A stretch of 64,000 nucleotides of DNA from Akanthomyces muscarius. Lineage: Eukaryota; Ascomycota; Sordariomycetes; Hypocreales; Cordycipitaceae. Location of the stretch: the NCBI RefSeq assembly GCF_028009165.1, contig NC_079242.1, positions 4,030,001-4,094,000 of the forward strand, in the 5' to 3' direction. How positions within the stretch are numbered: the stretch's first letter is position 1; each line of letters begins with the position of its first letter. This document shows positions 23,379 through 36,007 of this stretch, in pieces. The position numbers and the translations under genes were made by a program. The notes beneath the pieces are model-generated. The model saw only the letters and a list, made by a program, of their open reading frames with translations. It had not been told where the DNA came from and did no database searches.

Positions 23379-24693
23379 TCACGTCTCCTCGGTCGTGTTA
23401 ACCACTTTTGCCTTCGTCTTGGCCCTGGCGTTGGGTTTTGTGATCTTAGCCTTTTCTTCTAGCTTTAGCCTCTTCGTCTCTCGAGCCGCGCGTTCTGCCT
23501 TTCTCCTCTGTTCCGCCTCCCACATCTTCACGGCCTTGTTCCTGAGCTCTCTGTACCTCTCCTTGGCCTCCCTCTTCTTCTCCTCGGCCTTTTGCTTCTC
23601 CTCTGCCATCCTCTTCCGCGTGGCTTCCTTCTTCCCCTCGGCTTTCGTGCTGTCTTTTGCCTTTTTCTGCCACTCTGTCCCCTTCCTTTCTTCCTTCCTT
23701 TGCTGTGCCTCCTTTCTTCCTTGTCTCTTGGCACTTTGTCTCACGCGCGGCTCCCTTGCCCTTGTCTCCAGTACTTTCACCTTCTGCTCTTCCAGAAGGC
23801 TCTGCTCTTGTTTCCGTTTGGCCCCTCCTTCTTCTCCGACTTTGTCAGTTTCTTCGGTCGCGTCTCGGCCGTCGCGGTCTGGCCAGCGGCTGCCGTCGGC
23901 AGAGAGCCTTGCTCGGCATTCGTACAGGTATTCTCTTTGACGTAAATAGTTCTCGTGTCATTCGCCGGGGCCTTGGATTTCTGGGTCAGCTAGATTGTGT
24001 CATTGCATCAAACGCACTTGCGCAGACACTTGCCGCAACAGGCCAGGACACGGATGCGCCGGTTCTGTGTAGATACAAGTTCTCCAGGATACTCTTTCGT
24101 CTCTGCTGAAGCTCGCCTGGTTGATGCTCCAACCGCTTCACATCGTCCCAGACATGGTTTTCCCAGCGTTGCGCCTTTCGCGCTCCCGGAAACTGCGCCG
24201 TCCACTCGGCAACGCAGTCCAACGGCCAGTACTGGTAGATGTAATCTTTGACTGCCTTGGTCCTCGGGTGGGCAAAAATGATTTTGAACTCGTTCTCGTC
24301 GCAGTAGGAAGTGAGCCGCGGCTCTTCAATGTTCTGACAGTACGACGTATGGTTTGGATTGAGCCGCTGCGGTGGGTGTGGTGTCAGCACAACCACCTCG
24401 CGGCCGGTGCTGATGTACAGCGCAAACAGAATTGAGGCAGCACGGACGTAACGCGTCCACTGCTTGGCCGACTTGACGCGGTAACGGCAGCTCGGGTCCG
24501 ACTTGTCCTTTAGAGGGCCCATGGCCTGCGTAAGTGTCCGCCGGTCATGTTCCTTGGCCCAGCTCTCGACCTGGTCGAAGCCGACGCCCCTCCGGAGCAA
24601 CAGGTTGTTGGGCTCGCAGGCGTCATGGAAGCGCGTCCATATCTGTGCGGCTTCTTCGAGCGTGATAAAGCTGAGCCACAGGTCAATATCCAT
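23379..24693 (-). CDS. Unknown protein with Lys/Glu-rich C-terminal helix
   Basis: I do not recognise this protein. Exon 1 starts at the ATG at 24693 and gives a globular-looking, Trp/Tyr-rich part of about 225 residues (for example WLSFITLEEAAQIWTRFHDA, YWPLDCVAEWTAQFPGARKA). A second open part (to 23379) is almost entirely Lys/Glu/Arg/Ala and should form a long charged helix. The two are in different phases, so an intron is needed. The model I favour removes 24017-23933 (donor GTGCGT, acceptor CAAAGAG, 85 nt), which gives 409 aa without a stop. The donor is weak and the junction is uncertain; other splice pairs are possible. The tail contains many KKREAKERY-type repeats and no Pro in its centre. 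The first half resembles neither an enzyme nor a zinc finger that I can name. It could be a diverged, lineage-specific gene. Confidence 0.5.
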
Positions 24694-27600
24694 CGTAGAC
24701 CATCGATCAGAGAACGAATGAATCTAGATTCTGCGAATCATGCACCCGGGAGTGGCGAGCGTATGTACATGTAAGACAATACATACCATGGCTGTCAAAC
24801 GCGTACTGCCGGTGCGTGACGTGCTGTCGGCCCGCGCGTTTGCTGTCCTCGTCGTCCGTTTGCTGCCAGCATTTATTCTTGTCCTGCATTTGGCCGAGAG
24901 ATATGCAGGCGGCTTGGCCGGGCTTCTAGTATAAGCGAGTCAAGTATTTATTGATGTATTTCAAGCTGTCGTTTCTCTATTACTAATTAGATGCGATGCA
25001 GCTGAACCGTTTAGCAGCATCGTGGCTGCGTCGCTACGCCGCATAGACAGCCGGCGATGATGTCACAGTCCTTTACTAGAAGTCCCGCAGTACTAGCCGG
25101 TGTAAATAAAATTACATGTCTACTCTTTGGACCATTTGATTCATACTGTCTAGTTTTCGCTCCCTCCTGGATCTTCTGTGTTGATATTTGTTGCTCGCTC
25201 GCGTATACCATCTCAACATCAAGCGTATTAGGGATAATCAGACCAAAACTTGGCTGCAAGGTAGGTCCCTACGCAAGCGGACTCTGACACTTTCCATGAT
25301 CACTTTCAATAGTCTAACAGCACCCTCTGGGCGATCCTTACTTCGACCCTTCTTTGTCGTGTCATGCTCGCCGCGACTTTCAGACGGCCGTTCGGCCCGC
25401 TTCCCCCGTTAAGCCTCCCTCAGCACTTTACCTCTCTCTCACGCGCTCGGACTATTCTTTCCCGGGACAAACCCTCTCGCTTTATGAAGCTCGATTGAGT
25501 TTTCTTTTTCTTTTTCGTGACGGCAAGGCTGTGCACGCATTGTCAACGCGTCTGGTCCACACAACCGCCCGGATCTCGCGCCGGCCAACTGACTCGGCGA
25601 AAGCCCGACAAAGGCAAAACAACGTTTTTTGGCCCAGGCACAAGAGACGCCAAGGACGGGATACTCCGGTTCTTTCGGCATGGATACCGGTTTTGGAATC
25701 AAGAAAAGCACTTGTACCGCGCGCCCGTGGGACCCGGAAGAAATTTAGAGTTTTTTCTTTGTTAGGCTCGGACCCGTACGATGAGCCACAACAGACGCTT
25801 GTCGTGACAGCTTACTGGTACGTAAAAGGCTTGTTTTTTTTGCGCACCAATCTTGATGGATCGGACAGTGTCAAATAAAAATCAGCTCATTACATCTGCG
25901 CTGCTCTCGCTGGGGGGCGTGCAAGATCCACCTTGTGATGTATGGGCCGAGAGCAGACTGATGGACGGTACGTAATTGCCCGACTTCAATTCGAGCTTTG
26001 ATACAGCTACACTCGGACGCCTTGTCTATCGTATTGTTAAAATTTGCAATAGTGTCACGAAGTTGGTAAAGGTTCCCAGCGGTTCGGGGAGCACAGCATG
26101 ATGGCACTGATACCTGATTTTGGCGTGCATTATGAAACAATGGACACTGTAACACGGCGTCTTTTCTGTGTTGTGTTTGTGATGAACTTTTGACCCTGGC
26201 GGATCGTACTTTACACCGCTTCTTGCGCCTCAGTTATGTGTGATTCAGGCAATGGTTCAGCTCATTTTGGCAGTCTTTGACTGGCTGCATGGGACGATGC
26301 TGTACCACCCCATCGCCATGCAAGCAGCCAAATGTATTTCTGGTCCGCTACCGGCGGAATGCGGCTCTTTTTTTCGGTGATGCTTCCATCCTACAACAAT
26401 AGTACTGTACGCCAGGCATATTTGCCTTGTGGAAATTACCAGTACTACCGTACCAGGTGACACATTGTCGTAGATCCTGTCCATCAGCAACAAAGTCTCA
26501 GCCAGATAGCACACCCTTGGACGCACAAGGCATTGGGAGAAAGAACCTTCCGCGATAACTCAGAGTGACTATCGTCATGCTACGTGCCATCAAGCCCCCT
26601 TTCCTACATCTACGCCCATCGCCAATGATCGGCCTCATCTCATACAATTACTTGTCGCTGAAGAAGTCAACCTGTCGGTGTCGCCTACCCGGGAGTCGTC
26701 ACAGCCCGCCCAATTTCGCCACTCCACCACGCGCCCCATATCACGGCTGTCGGGAAACCTTGTCGGGGTACTTTGTCCCGAAGAACTGGGACGCCAATTG
26801 TCCTCAACATTGTGACTCGTTTCCCTCTCTCACTTTCTCTCCACACCGAGAAACAAGAAAACACCCGCAGCCTTACCCGCGGCTGCAAGTTCAGGGTCTA
26901 ATTGTCGCGATGGTGCAAAAATAGAAACATGTGCGCGCTGGAGGCGGGCTAGTCGGGCCGGTTGGGGAGGAGACGAAATAGCGCCACTCAGCTGGTCGAT
27001 GCATAAGGCTGGGGACAGATGAGCTGTAGTGATGTGACTTGTTCTTCTCCTCGGCTCTGGGGCCAAACGAGCAAAAGCTCGAAGCGGTTCAGCCGCAAGT
27101 CCACCACATACACAGCATCGTGTGTGCCGTGTTGCTTCTTTCAGTTCGGGTATCGTGGGCGTTGCTTGGTGTCGGTCCACCGAATTGCCTTTTCTCGTGT
27201 ATGTACAGCACGTTCCCTAGCAACCTGCTTGGCAGATATCTACTCATGCCCTGGCGAGCATGATAGATAGGCTATGTCCGTTTTTATGGTAGTCTGCAAA
27301 AGTATGGTGCGAATACGTCACCGAGACACATGTGCGAAAACGTAGTCTTTTTGCACCCGACAGAGTACCCCATGCGGTCATGGAAATGACTGCCCCGTGT
27401 GTTGCTCTCAGCGAGGAGTCACGATGATTCCAACTTGTTCAAGCTCACACGGCCCGCGAAATTTGCCACTGCCCTACAGAAGGAATGGTGGACCGGCGAA
27501 ATCGGACACGCCCCCCGTCCCTCCGCTCTTGATCGAATGGAGGGAATGCCGGGCATGCATGCAGGCCCTGCCGTCTTTAGACGCACGATGGTTCTGAAAA

Positions 27601-30600
27601 TAGAAACGCAGGCTGGCTGGCGTTGAAGAAATGCGGGCTAGCCAACCACCACTTTTCTGCAGTACTCTCCGGATTACGAAAGAGCCCCTGCCAATCTCTC
27701 CGTGGAAGGCTGGGCTGGCCGTGATGAGCAAGGGTCTTTGCTCTCTCGGCAATGCATCTGCAGTAATCCCTCGGGTCACCGTCCCCTCTTGCTTCCTTAC
27801 CGCTAGTCAGACTGATATCGATGCGGAATCTTCCTTTGGACTAGTAGCTCGGAAAAGCTGTTGATCACGGCTAGCCCCATTAGTTGCCTCGTGCGTTTTT
27901 TTGCGCGGTTTCTCTGGGCAAGGGAAATGTCAACGCCAAGCAGCCCATCCTCCGCATCATGCAAGGCCGGGTTGCTAAATATAGCTCAGCCCCAGTTACC
28001 TCTTCTCTTACTGGCTCGCTTCTCGTGGCCCGTTGCAGCATGCACACATGCCCCCCCCCCCAAGCAAAGGGTTATACCGGCCGCCTGGCTCCAGAATTAT
28101 GGCAAAAAATGATACCCGATTGATACATCTTATCACTGCTCGTTATACAGCCGAAAAACAGAATTATAGTCTGAACGGATGCTGGTGGCCACGGCCCGTT
28201 CGTTCATTCGATTTTTGCAGAGTCAAAAATAGAGCCCCGCAGCTATTCTTAGCCATCTCGGATAGTTAACCTTGACGTCGCAGTCTTTTCTGCTGGCAAA
28301 TGATTTCTTTTCTTTATGATGAATATACACCGGTTAAGACGTGCACATTGTAGAGTATACAAATATTTTGTTACATGCAGGAAATGATACTGATCTCTCA
28401 ATCAGGACAATTTGCACATGCTTCCAATTTATAGTACCGAGTGCAGTTTTCTAAAATCACTGCCTCCAAACAGCATCACGTTACTAGTAAAATGTGTATC
28501 GCATTGCCGAGGAGTGACATGCATTAAACTTTGGTAGCTGAATCGGGCTTGTGGATAGAAAGCGCGACGCATCGTGCGATGCCTATGCCAAGTTCACGCC
28601 AACGCTGATGACCAGAAACAAGCCCCAGGCGTACAGGACAAGTTTGGAATTTGCAGGGCTAGCACTGAACCACACCCTTGGTAGCACCACAACATTCTTC
28701 CACTTGGTACATGGACACCAATATGCTCGCAGTGGCCTCAGCCCTAAACGGGTGCGCACAAAGACACGTGCCCAGCCATGTCTGCCATTGTCATGCCACG
28801 CTGTGGCGTTCGATAGTCTGCAGCTGTGTCACCAAACCACAACAAGAACCATGCTCTTGAATGGAACAATTTGAAACGTGGAGCTACTTTACACCTCGCG
28901 ACCTGTTCTACCGAGCAGGCACGGCTCCTGCACAAGGAGATCCGAGCTCCCAACCGCCATGCCAGTGGACGACTGAACAAGTATCGTTCCTTTGGGCGAT
29001 GGGTGCTTTGGCCAATCTCCCGGTGCTCTGTGGGACGATGAAAAGCGCAACTGTGTGTAAATTACATGGTTGCCACTTTCACGCCACACCGCGACGACCG
29101 CCTCGCCTTCAGGATCCTCGCGGGGCTTGCCGTACTGCTGGGTCACTTCTACAACTTCTTATCCACCTGCCATGTGCCAGGCACGCTCTACCCATGACGA
29201 TGATCAATCTTTTAGTAAATTTGCGCTGTCAATGCGATGTCCGGTTTTAGGTAAGCGAATGGATTGCGCAAGGTTTGCGGCCACACGGGCAGCCTACGTA
29301 AATACGTAAACTTGCGTGCTTGGGTCTCGCGGCCTTCGAGCCGCCGCAAAGCATATGGCGCAGGGCTTAGCGTCGGGAAAACTGAACCTTGACAATTGGA
29401 TTCTCAACTCGATCTAGGGAAAATCACGCAGGAAAAGAACGCGATAAGCCAAAAGTAACACGAACGTAAATTGAGTTTCGAGTCTTGTCGATCTCTATTC
29501 TTGGGCCAGGAGAGAGAGAGGGCGTGCCCACGGGCGAGCGTTGTTCGCCTCATTGATCACGAAAGCGAACTCGGAGCGGCCGGCCAGGCCTGTCCACAGC
29601 CTCACTTATTGACTACGGATTCGAGAGATCTGCATCCAGGAAAGATGCGTTGGGTGGTTGGATGGGGCCGTATCACTGCGTCCGCGATCTTCCAACATTG
29701 CCCAACCAACTTGGCTGGCGCAGGTGTGCGGTGTGCTTCGCTCGGTGCGACAAAGTCCCCTCCCGCCCCCCCGGGGAACTCGGGATGAAACGTTCCATTT
29801 TGCCTCCAGCACACAGACCGAATGGGCGTCCATTGGTTTGGCTGTGCGGCGCATGGGCGGGCACAGCCCTGCTGAGTCGCCACCCCGGGAAGCTAGGACA
29901 ACTGGAGAGATTCGGCTGTCGGAAGGAAACCTACGTCACTCGCAACAGACGACCAGGGGACCAGTAGAAGAGTTGCACGGCCCGCCTTTCGCGCTCGAAT
30001 CAGGGAGCATCACACGTGTGAAATCGGAAAAACGACCTTTCTTGTTTGAGAAGGACACTATCAGCAAAAGTTTATTCCGCCATTCTCAGTAGCCGCGAAG
30101 TGGCAGGTGTCTAAGTCGACGTCGACCCTCTGGACCCGTCGGGTCAGCGATCCGCAATTGCCCTTTTGGGCAGCCCTGAGCGAGAACTGCGGAGCCAATG
30201 ACGCCGGATCTAATTTGCGCACTTGATTTACGTTAGACTGTCACGATAGATTGATTCACGATTTTTGCCATGCTAGAAACTCGGGAAGAGAGAAGAAGGG
30301 CATCGTCGTTGAAGACCAAAATGCACTGGCAGGCGGCATCCCACGGTGGTGGATCAGGGTCAACCGTCAGATAAAGACCAGACTGGCTGGCGCAAGACGA
30401 CACGCTGTAGGGTCTGGTGGCTCTAGAGAATGGGCATGTAGTAGCAATTGTCAGCCAAGCTGGCTGTGCTATTGGAGGAAAATCCAAGACGGATGGGGGG
30501 GATGTCCTGGACGGACAAGGGGAGAGAGCAAGCTGTAGGATGGTAACCTCGCCAGCGAGACTACACTTTCCATTCCGATAACAAGGCGCCAGTTGCTGGT

Positions 30601-33227
30601 GGGTTTGCAGCAAGCTTGTGCTTGTGGTACACTGACCGGGCAGGTGTACTTGTTGATGCGTCCGCGCATCCAGGCGGCGCCCACATACAGACCCTCCGCC
30701 AACGCTACTGGTAGCTCGACCGACCGACCAAATGGCTTTTGGCGTACGGAGTACGGAGTAGATATCCAGCCCTGGCTGGTTGGCTGGGACGAGCAGATTT
30801 CGACCTACTGGTGCTCTAGCAAGCTAGTGCAAGACCACCGCAATTCACTGGAATGTGTCTTTACCATCGAGTTTGCAAGTTGCCCGTATGCTGCATGTTT
30901 CTGCAGTGGACCGACCACGTGCATTTTCCATGGCGGGAATAGAAGCCCGTTCTGGAATTCAAGGAAACGAAAAGCAAAATTCAACGGCGGCATGAGAGTT
31001 GAAATGAAAGAAACGTGGCTACTTGCTTGCTTTCCTTCAAGCAGGCGCCCACAACGAGCCAGCCACCTTTTGGCGGGATTGTCTTGGCAATCCGTTGTGA
31101 TGGGCTGGGGTGGGAACCGTCTTAATCAAGAGGCTATTCCGAGTATTCGCACGATGGAGCAGCACGCGCGTCCGCAGGCTCTGTTCCAGTACAAATTAGG
31201 CAGGTCATCGAGAAGACGCTGGCGCGGGCCAAAGCACGATGAAAAAGAGTGCTTTGGCTTTCTTCTAGAAAGGAGCAGAAAACCAAACCCAACTAGTGGG
31301 TAAATCTGTTCCTACAGCGAGACCCTAACGGTGAGTCGGCGTAATTTATCGTCATCTGGCTTCCATCTCTTCTAGCGCCGTTGGTGTGACCTCCAAGGAT
31401 GGAGAGAGGGAGTTGACAGGAGAGAGACATGGGTCTACGTAATGGGCAATGGCCGAAACAAGATGCCAATTTAGGACACGAGATTTGGGCGCCAGCAGTG
31501 GGATTTGATGAGATCTGGATAGTTGGTTGGTTGGCTTCTGCAAGGGAGAATGGAATGAGAGCCGCAGTGCGCCTGGGGTTTGGAGAAAGGGTCCCTTGCA
31601 AGCCCCAGGGGGTGTCCCTTGTTTAGCTCGTTTGCTGCCTCGTTTATTACGGCGGGCTTGTTTCTCTGGGACGGGGAAGAGGAAAAGCTTCGAAAGATTG
31701 ACCAGAGAGCAGGGATGGCTTGCCAGGGTCAGTGGCCAAAGGTGCTACCTCGGGCCAAAAGGCAGGCAGGGCAACCTGAAGGATTGCGGGCGGCATCTGC
31801 TGAGTGAGCGCAAGCAGCGGCCATGTGTGTCACCAGAACAACGGCCCAATGCCTCTTCTCCTCGACAACCGCAGCGATCGCTAACAAACATGAACATCAG
31901 CGTGTCAGTGTCCCTGATTGGGTGCCCTCTGAACGGGGGCGTGCTGGCCTGTGTCCCGTCACTGCCGACTGGCCCCTCATCAGCATCCCGTGGCCCCGAG
32001 ACCTGCAGGACGGATGCACTCAGAGGCGTGCATCTTGCGTCTATTGGCAGCAGCCTGTCGTTTCTCTTGACCGCTCTCCCGGCTTTCTTCTTTCTTGCCA
32101 TCTGGCAAAAAGAAAACGCAGAAAAAGTCCCCGTCTTGTCTGTCTCCCCTTGTGGTCCTGGCCCCCCTCGTGCCAAGCACACCGCAGAACGCTAAATGGC
32201 CTCGCGCTCTTCAGCTCACTGCTATCCTGCTTTGGGTCGCCGCGGCTTGGCGGAACGAAGGAAAAATGATATCATGGGATCCAGCAAAGAAAACATGTAC
32301 ACTGTTAAAAATGCTCCACCAAAAAACCCAAACGAAGAAGGAAAAAAAAAAGGGTTTCTCGGACGAAAGTTGTGCTGGACCACATGTCCGGGGCTCGCGG
32401 CTTTGCTTTTGTTTCAGAACCATGAAGCCACCATAGATCCCCCCTCTCTTCAAAAAAAGCTAAAAAAGTGAAAAAAAAAGAGGAGGCAAAAGTCCGTTGC
32501 CGATCTTGCCAGCGTGGACGTGAAACTCCACTGTACATAGGTAGCGTCGGCAATTCCTGGGCAGCCATTGGCTTCGTCGGGTCGTCTTACTGAGCACGCA
32601 CTAGCTGGCTGATAAAACCTGCTGGTTTGGCTGGGCAGGTTGGGGCCACGGGATCCGACCAGCAGCTGATTGCGCCAGTGTAAATATTTTCGGATTAGCA
32701 GCGGCAGGGGGAGACGGGGTTCCGCCAACGAATTGACCTTTTGGCAGCTGTCCGTATTGCTGCTCTAATAATAAGCCCAAGGGGTGAACGGGAGTTTGAG
32801 GCTATTCGCACCAGAAGCGGCCTGGTAGGATCTGCAGCATTGCCCGCAGAACTATTGATTTGCCAGGGAAGGAATACGGAGTACGCGGAAAGCTATGCTG
32901 CTTGCGACACGCTGCGAAAAAGGGTCGCTACATCGAGATTTCACAAGATGGGCATGGAACAAAAACATGCGCAATACTGGAGTAGGCTCTCCGGAAGACC
33001 TCTAGGCCAAGCAACGGCATGCACTTCACGGAAAACGGCGTGGCGGGTTGACTCGGCCGAGGGCCATCTACAAGACTGACAGACACACGCATACACGCCA
33101 TTTACCCGTTGGCATGCACTGGTAGCGGTAGTTATTGTGAGAGAGCAGGGCTCTAACAAACCGCAGGGTCCCGTCGGTGAATTGCGGCTGGACTTGGCAA
33201 CCAGGACGGCACTAATAACTTAACACT

Positions 33228-33255
33228 GACACTAACACCAGGACACTAACACCAG
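33228..33255. repeat. 14-bp perfect tandem duplication
   Basis: Two adjacent identical copies of GACACTAACACCAG. Confidence 0.9.
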
Positions 33256-35977
33256 TGCTAATCATTTAGCGCTACGTGCTGAGTAGCATCTCGAGTGAGA
33301 CAGACACAGACAACATGGCCCCAAAAGCATGTAGATGTGCATGGCATGACATTCTGACTCCATGGAGGGGGCTCATACCTACTGCTAATATGATGAGGCT
33401 ATTTTGAAGAAATGCAAATGTAAAAGCAGTTACGCGTCTTTCTCTGCAGTTGGCGGCTCGCGGAAACAAATCACCGATCCCACCCCAATCTAAGCCTTGG
33501 CATTACTGTGAAAAAGGGTAATGAATATATTGCGTGCAGACGCGGCCTGGTATAAGAGGATACCCTGGTCAATAAGTTATTCGTCTCTGTATATACTCAT
33601 GGTTGATGACTGATTCGTAGTTTGTCATGTCGTCGAGGCACCCGCCCTTGGGTTCTTGGCCGCCGCCGCCGCTCCGCTGCAGTCCGCCGCCCGTTGGGTC
33701 TTGGAGGGGAGGGGGGGGGGGAAGGATTTGGGCGGGCCAGTCGCCGGCGGCCGTCTTTTTGACAGGCCATGCACGAGAAGAGAGAGGATTCCATCTGGCG
33801 ATGCTGGCAGCATTTCGTCAGCCAAGACGGAGAAGCGGCAAACTAAAAGGAACAGGGTGAGCAGAGTAATAAGGGTAGTGCTGCTTGGCAACGTGCATGC
33901 AGCCCACCAGCACCAGTATTTAGGCGAGGGGGCAGGCCTACCGGGACATAGCTACTGGTAGCTTGCCACTAGTTGACCACCACAACTCTGGTTCAACTTG
34001 TGTGCTGCAGGAAAAGGTGGTGCATGTGCATGGTGTGTGTGTTCTATTTTTGGCCCATGAAGAAGAAGCTGTCTGTCTGTTGGTGGTGTAGTGGCGTGGC
34101 GCCGTGGGGCCAGGCTGGGCTGGGCTGGGCTGGCATCACTAACTAGAGGAGCGGGCTGCCGTGTCCCTTGCCCGCCGCCGGCGCCCCCCTCCCCCCCCCC
34201 AACCCACAGGTTCGCAGCGCTGAGACATGGGAAAATAATAATCAGAAATGGGGGTTTGGTGCGCTCAAGAGAATCCCGTCTGCGACCGGGCTCCAGCCAG
34301 CCAGCCAGCCCAGCCCAGCCAGGCCCTCAGTGGGCACAATGGGGCGGCCGGCGCGCTGGGCACTGCCATTCTGCATACAATATCGGTCATGCTAATGATG
34401 CATTTTGCTGTAATGACAGTGTTGACACTGATGCCGAAACACATGCACAATTTGCGGCGACATTTCGCCAGGGAAGAGGCCATGGAACTGCAGTGTCAGC
34501 CAGGCGGACGGGCCGGAGACATCAAGGTCTCTTGCCACCGTAGAACGGGTGAGATGGCTCGGCGCTGTTTTCTTCTTCTTCGCCTCTGGTTAAACGGCAC
34601 CAGAAAGAAAATCAAAGTCTTGGCATGACGAAAAGCGCATGTGGGAGCAATGGCTGCTCTCTCTGTACGTGGGCCGTGGGAGGCGACAGAGTTGGCAGCT
34701 AGTGTCCCCGGCCCCAGTCAGTCGATCCCCGTCTGAGCGAACGCGCAGGCTACGGAGCAACTTGGACAGCGAGCGAGCTGCAGAGAGAGCCGCGTGATGA
34801 ATTGGGCACTTCTCACAGAAGAGCTGTTAGCGTCGGGAAATACTGTTTCTTTCCTGGTCGATGCAACGCTGGAGAGAACCCCCCCCCTCCCTGTCTCTCA
34901 CTTTCCCCCCGGAGAGGTGCGCTAACTAGTCAAAGTGCCAACTATGAGGGCGTAGCGGTCCTGCGACGCACACCCTGTTTCTCTCGCCAGAGTATTGGTT
35001 GTTTCTCGCTTTCCGAATCAGAGAAGCCCTTTTTAGACGGTCCCTTTTGGGAAACAAGGGATCTCGCGATCACATAAATTCAGGGCCATGCGGAGGCGCA
35101 GCATGTTTGACCCTCCCCATTCCAGTCACGATACGAGGACAGCTAAAGTTAGTTCTCTCGGCAATAGACGCGCTCTAATAAGTTGAAGCGGGAAAGGTTT
35201 CCTGGGCCTTTTCAAGGCCCTCGATTGGCGCTGTTGGACCCTCCCCTTCCCTTGTCTCTGTCGGATGAAACCAAAGCTGCGTGATTGAGCCAATTCCGGA
35301 AAGATGATGGTGTGCAGTAGCGTCCAAGTCTGCTGTGCATGGCTTTTGGAGCGTTGACGGGCTGTGGTTACACACACCAAGTGAGCGTTGACTGCCGGTG
35401 GGCTAGTGATGCCACCGCCCGGCAGTTGGCCTCGATGTTAGGCTCTGCAACACGACTTACTGAAGAAGGCTTCCACGCATAATGCAGGAGGAGTCTCCGA
35501 CACCGTTAAAGCGTTGCGAGTTTGTGATGAGGCGAGTTACCGTCACGGCCATGAGACGCCGCGATGAAGCCGGGCTGCCGACCATAGGCACCAGTGTAAG
35601 CAATCGGGTTACGCAGAAGCGTTAGTGAGTGCGAAAATGACGTCCCCCGGTCTTACACGCCCGACTGTGCTTTGAACTAGCGGCTCTTTTTTGGATGGCA
35701 AACAGAGCTAGCTAGCAATTCATGTTTCCGCGGATTTGGGACCTTGTGCTTGGGACCCTGGGACAAGGTACTAAGAATAACATATCGGTGCTACTTTGTG
35801 CTGAAGCGGGGAAGCAAGGGTAAAGAGACGAGGTCGAACGAGCAGAAAGCCAAGCGAACGAAGGATGAGACAGGTGAAGATGGAGGCAAATAAAGCGACA
35901 ACGTTAGAGCCGAGAGAGTACGGAATCAACAACAGGGAAATCCCGGTCGAGCGAACGGGCAAAGGTGGGCTTTGAGT

Positions 35978-36007
35978 CTTTGGGTCTCTTGGCTTTGGGT
36001 CTCTTGG
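35978..36007. repeat. 15-bp perfect tandem duplication
   Basis: Two adjacent identical copies of CTTTGGGTCTCTTGG. Confidence 0.9.

Noticed and set aside
30593..31303. 236-codon frame in the gene-free block
   Set aside because: No ATG start, uneven composition, no domain, and no splice-supported extension.
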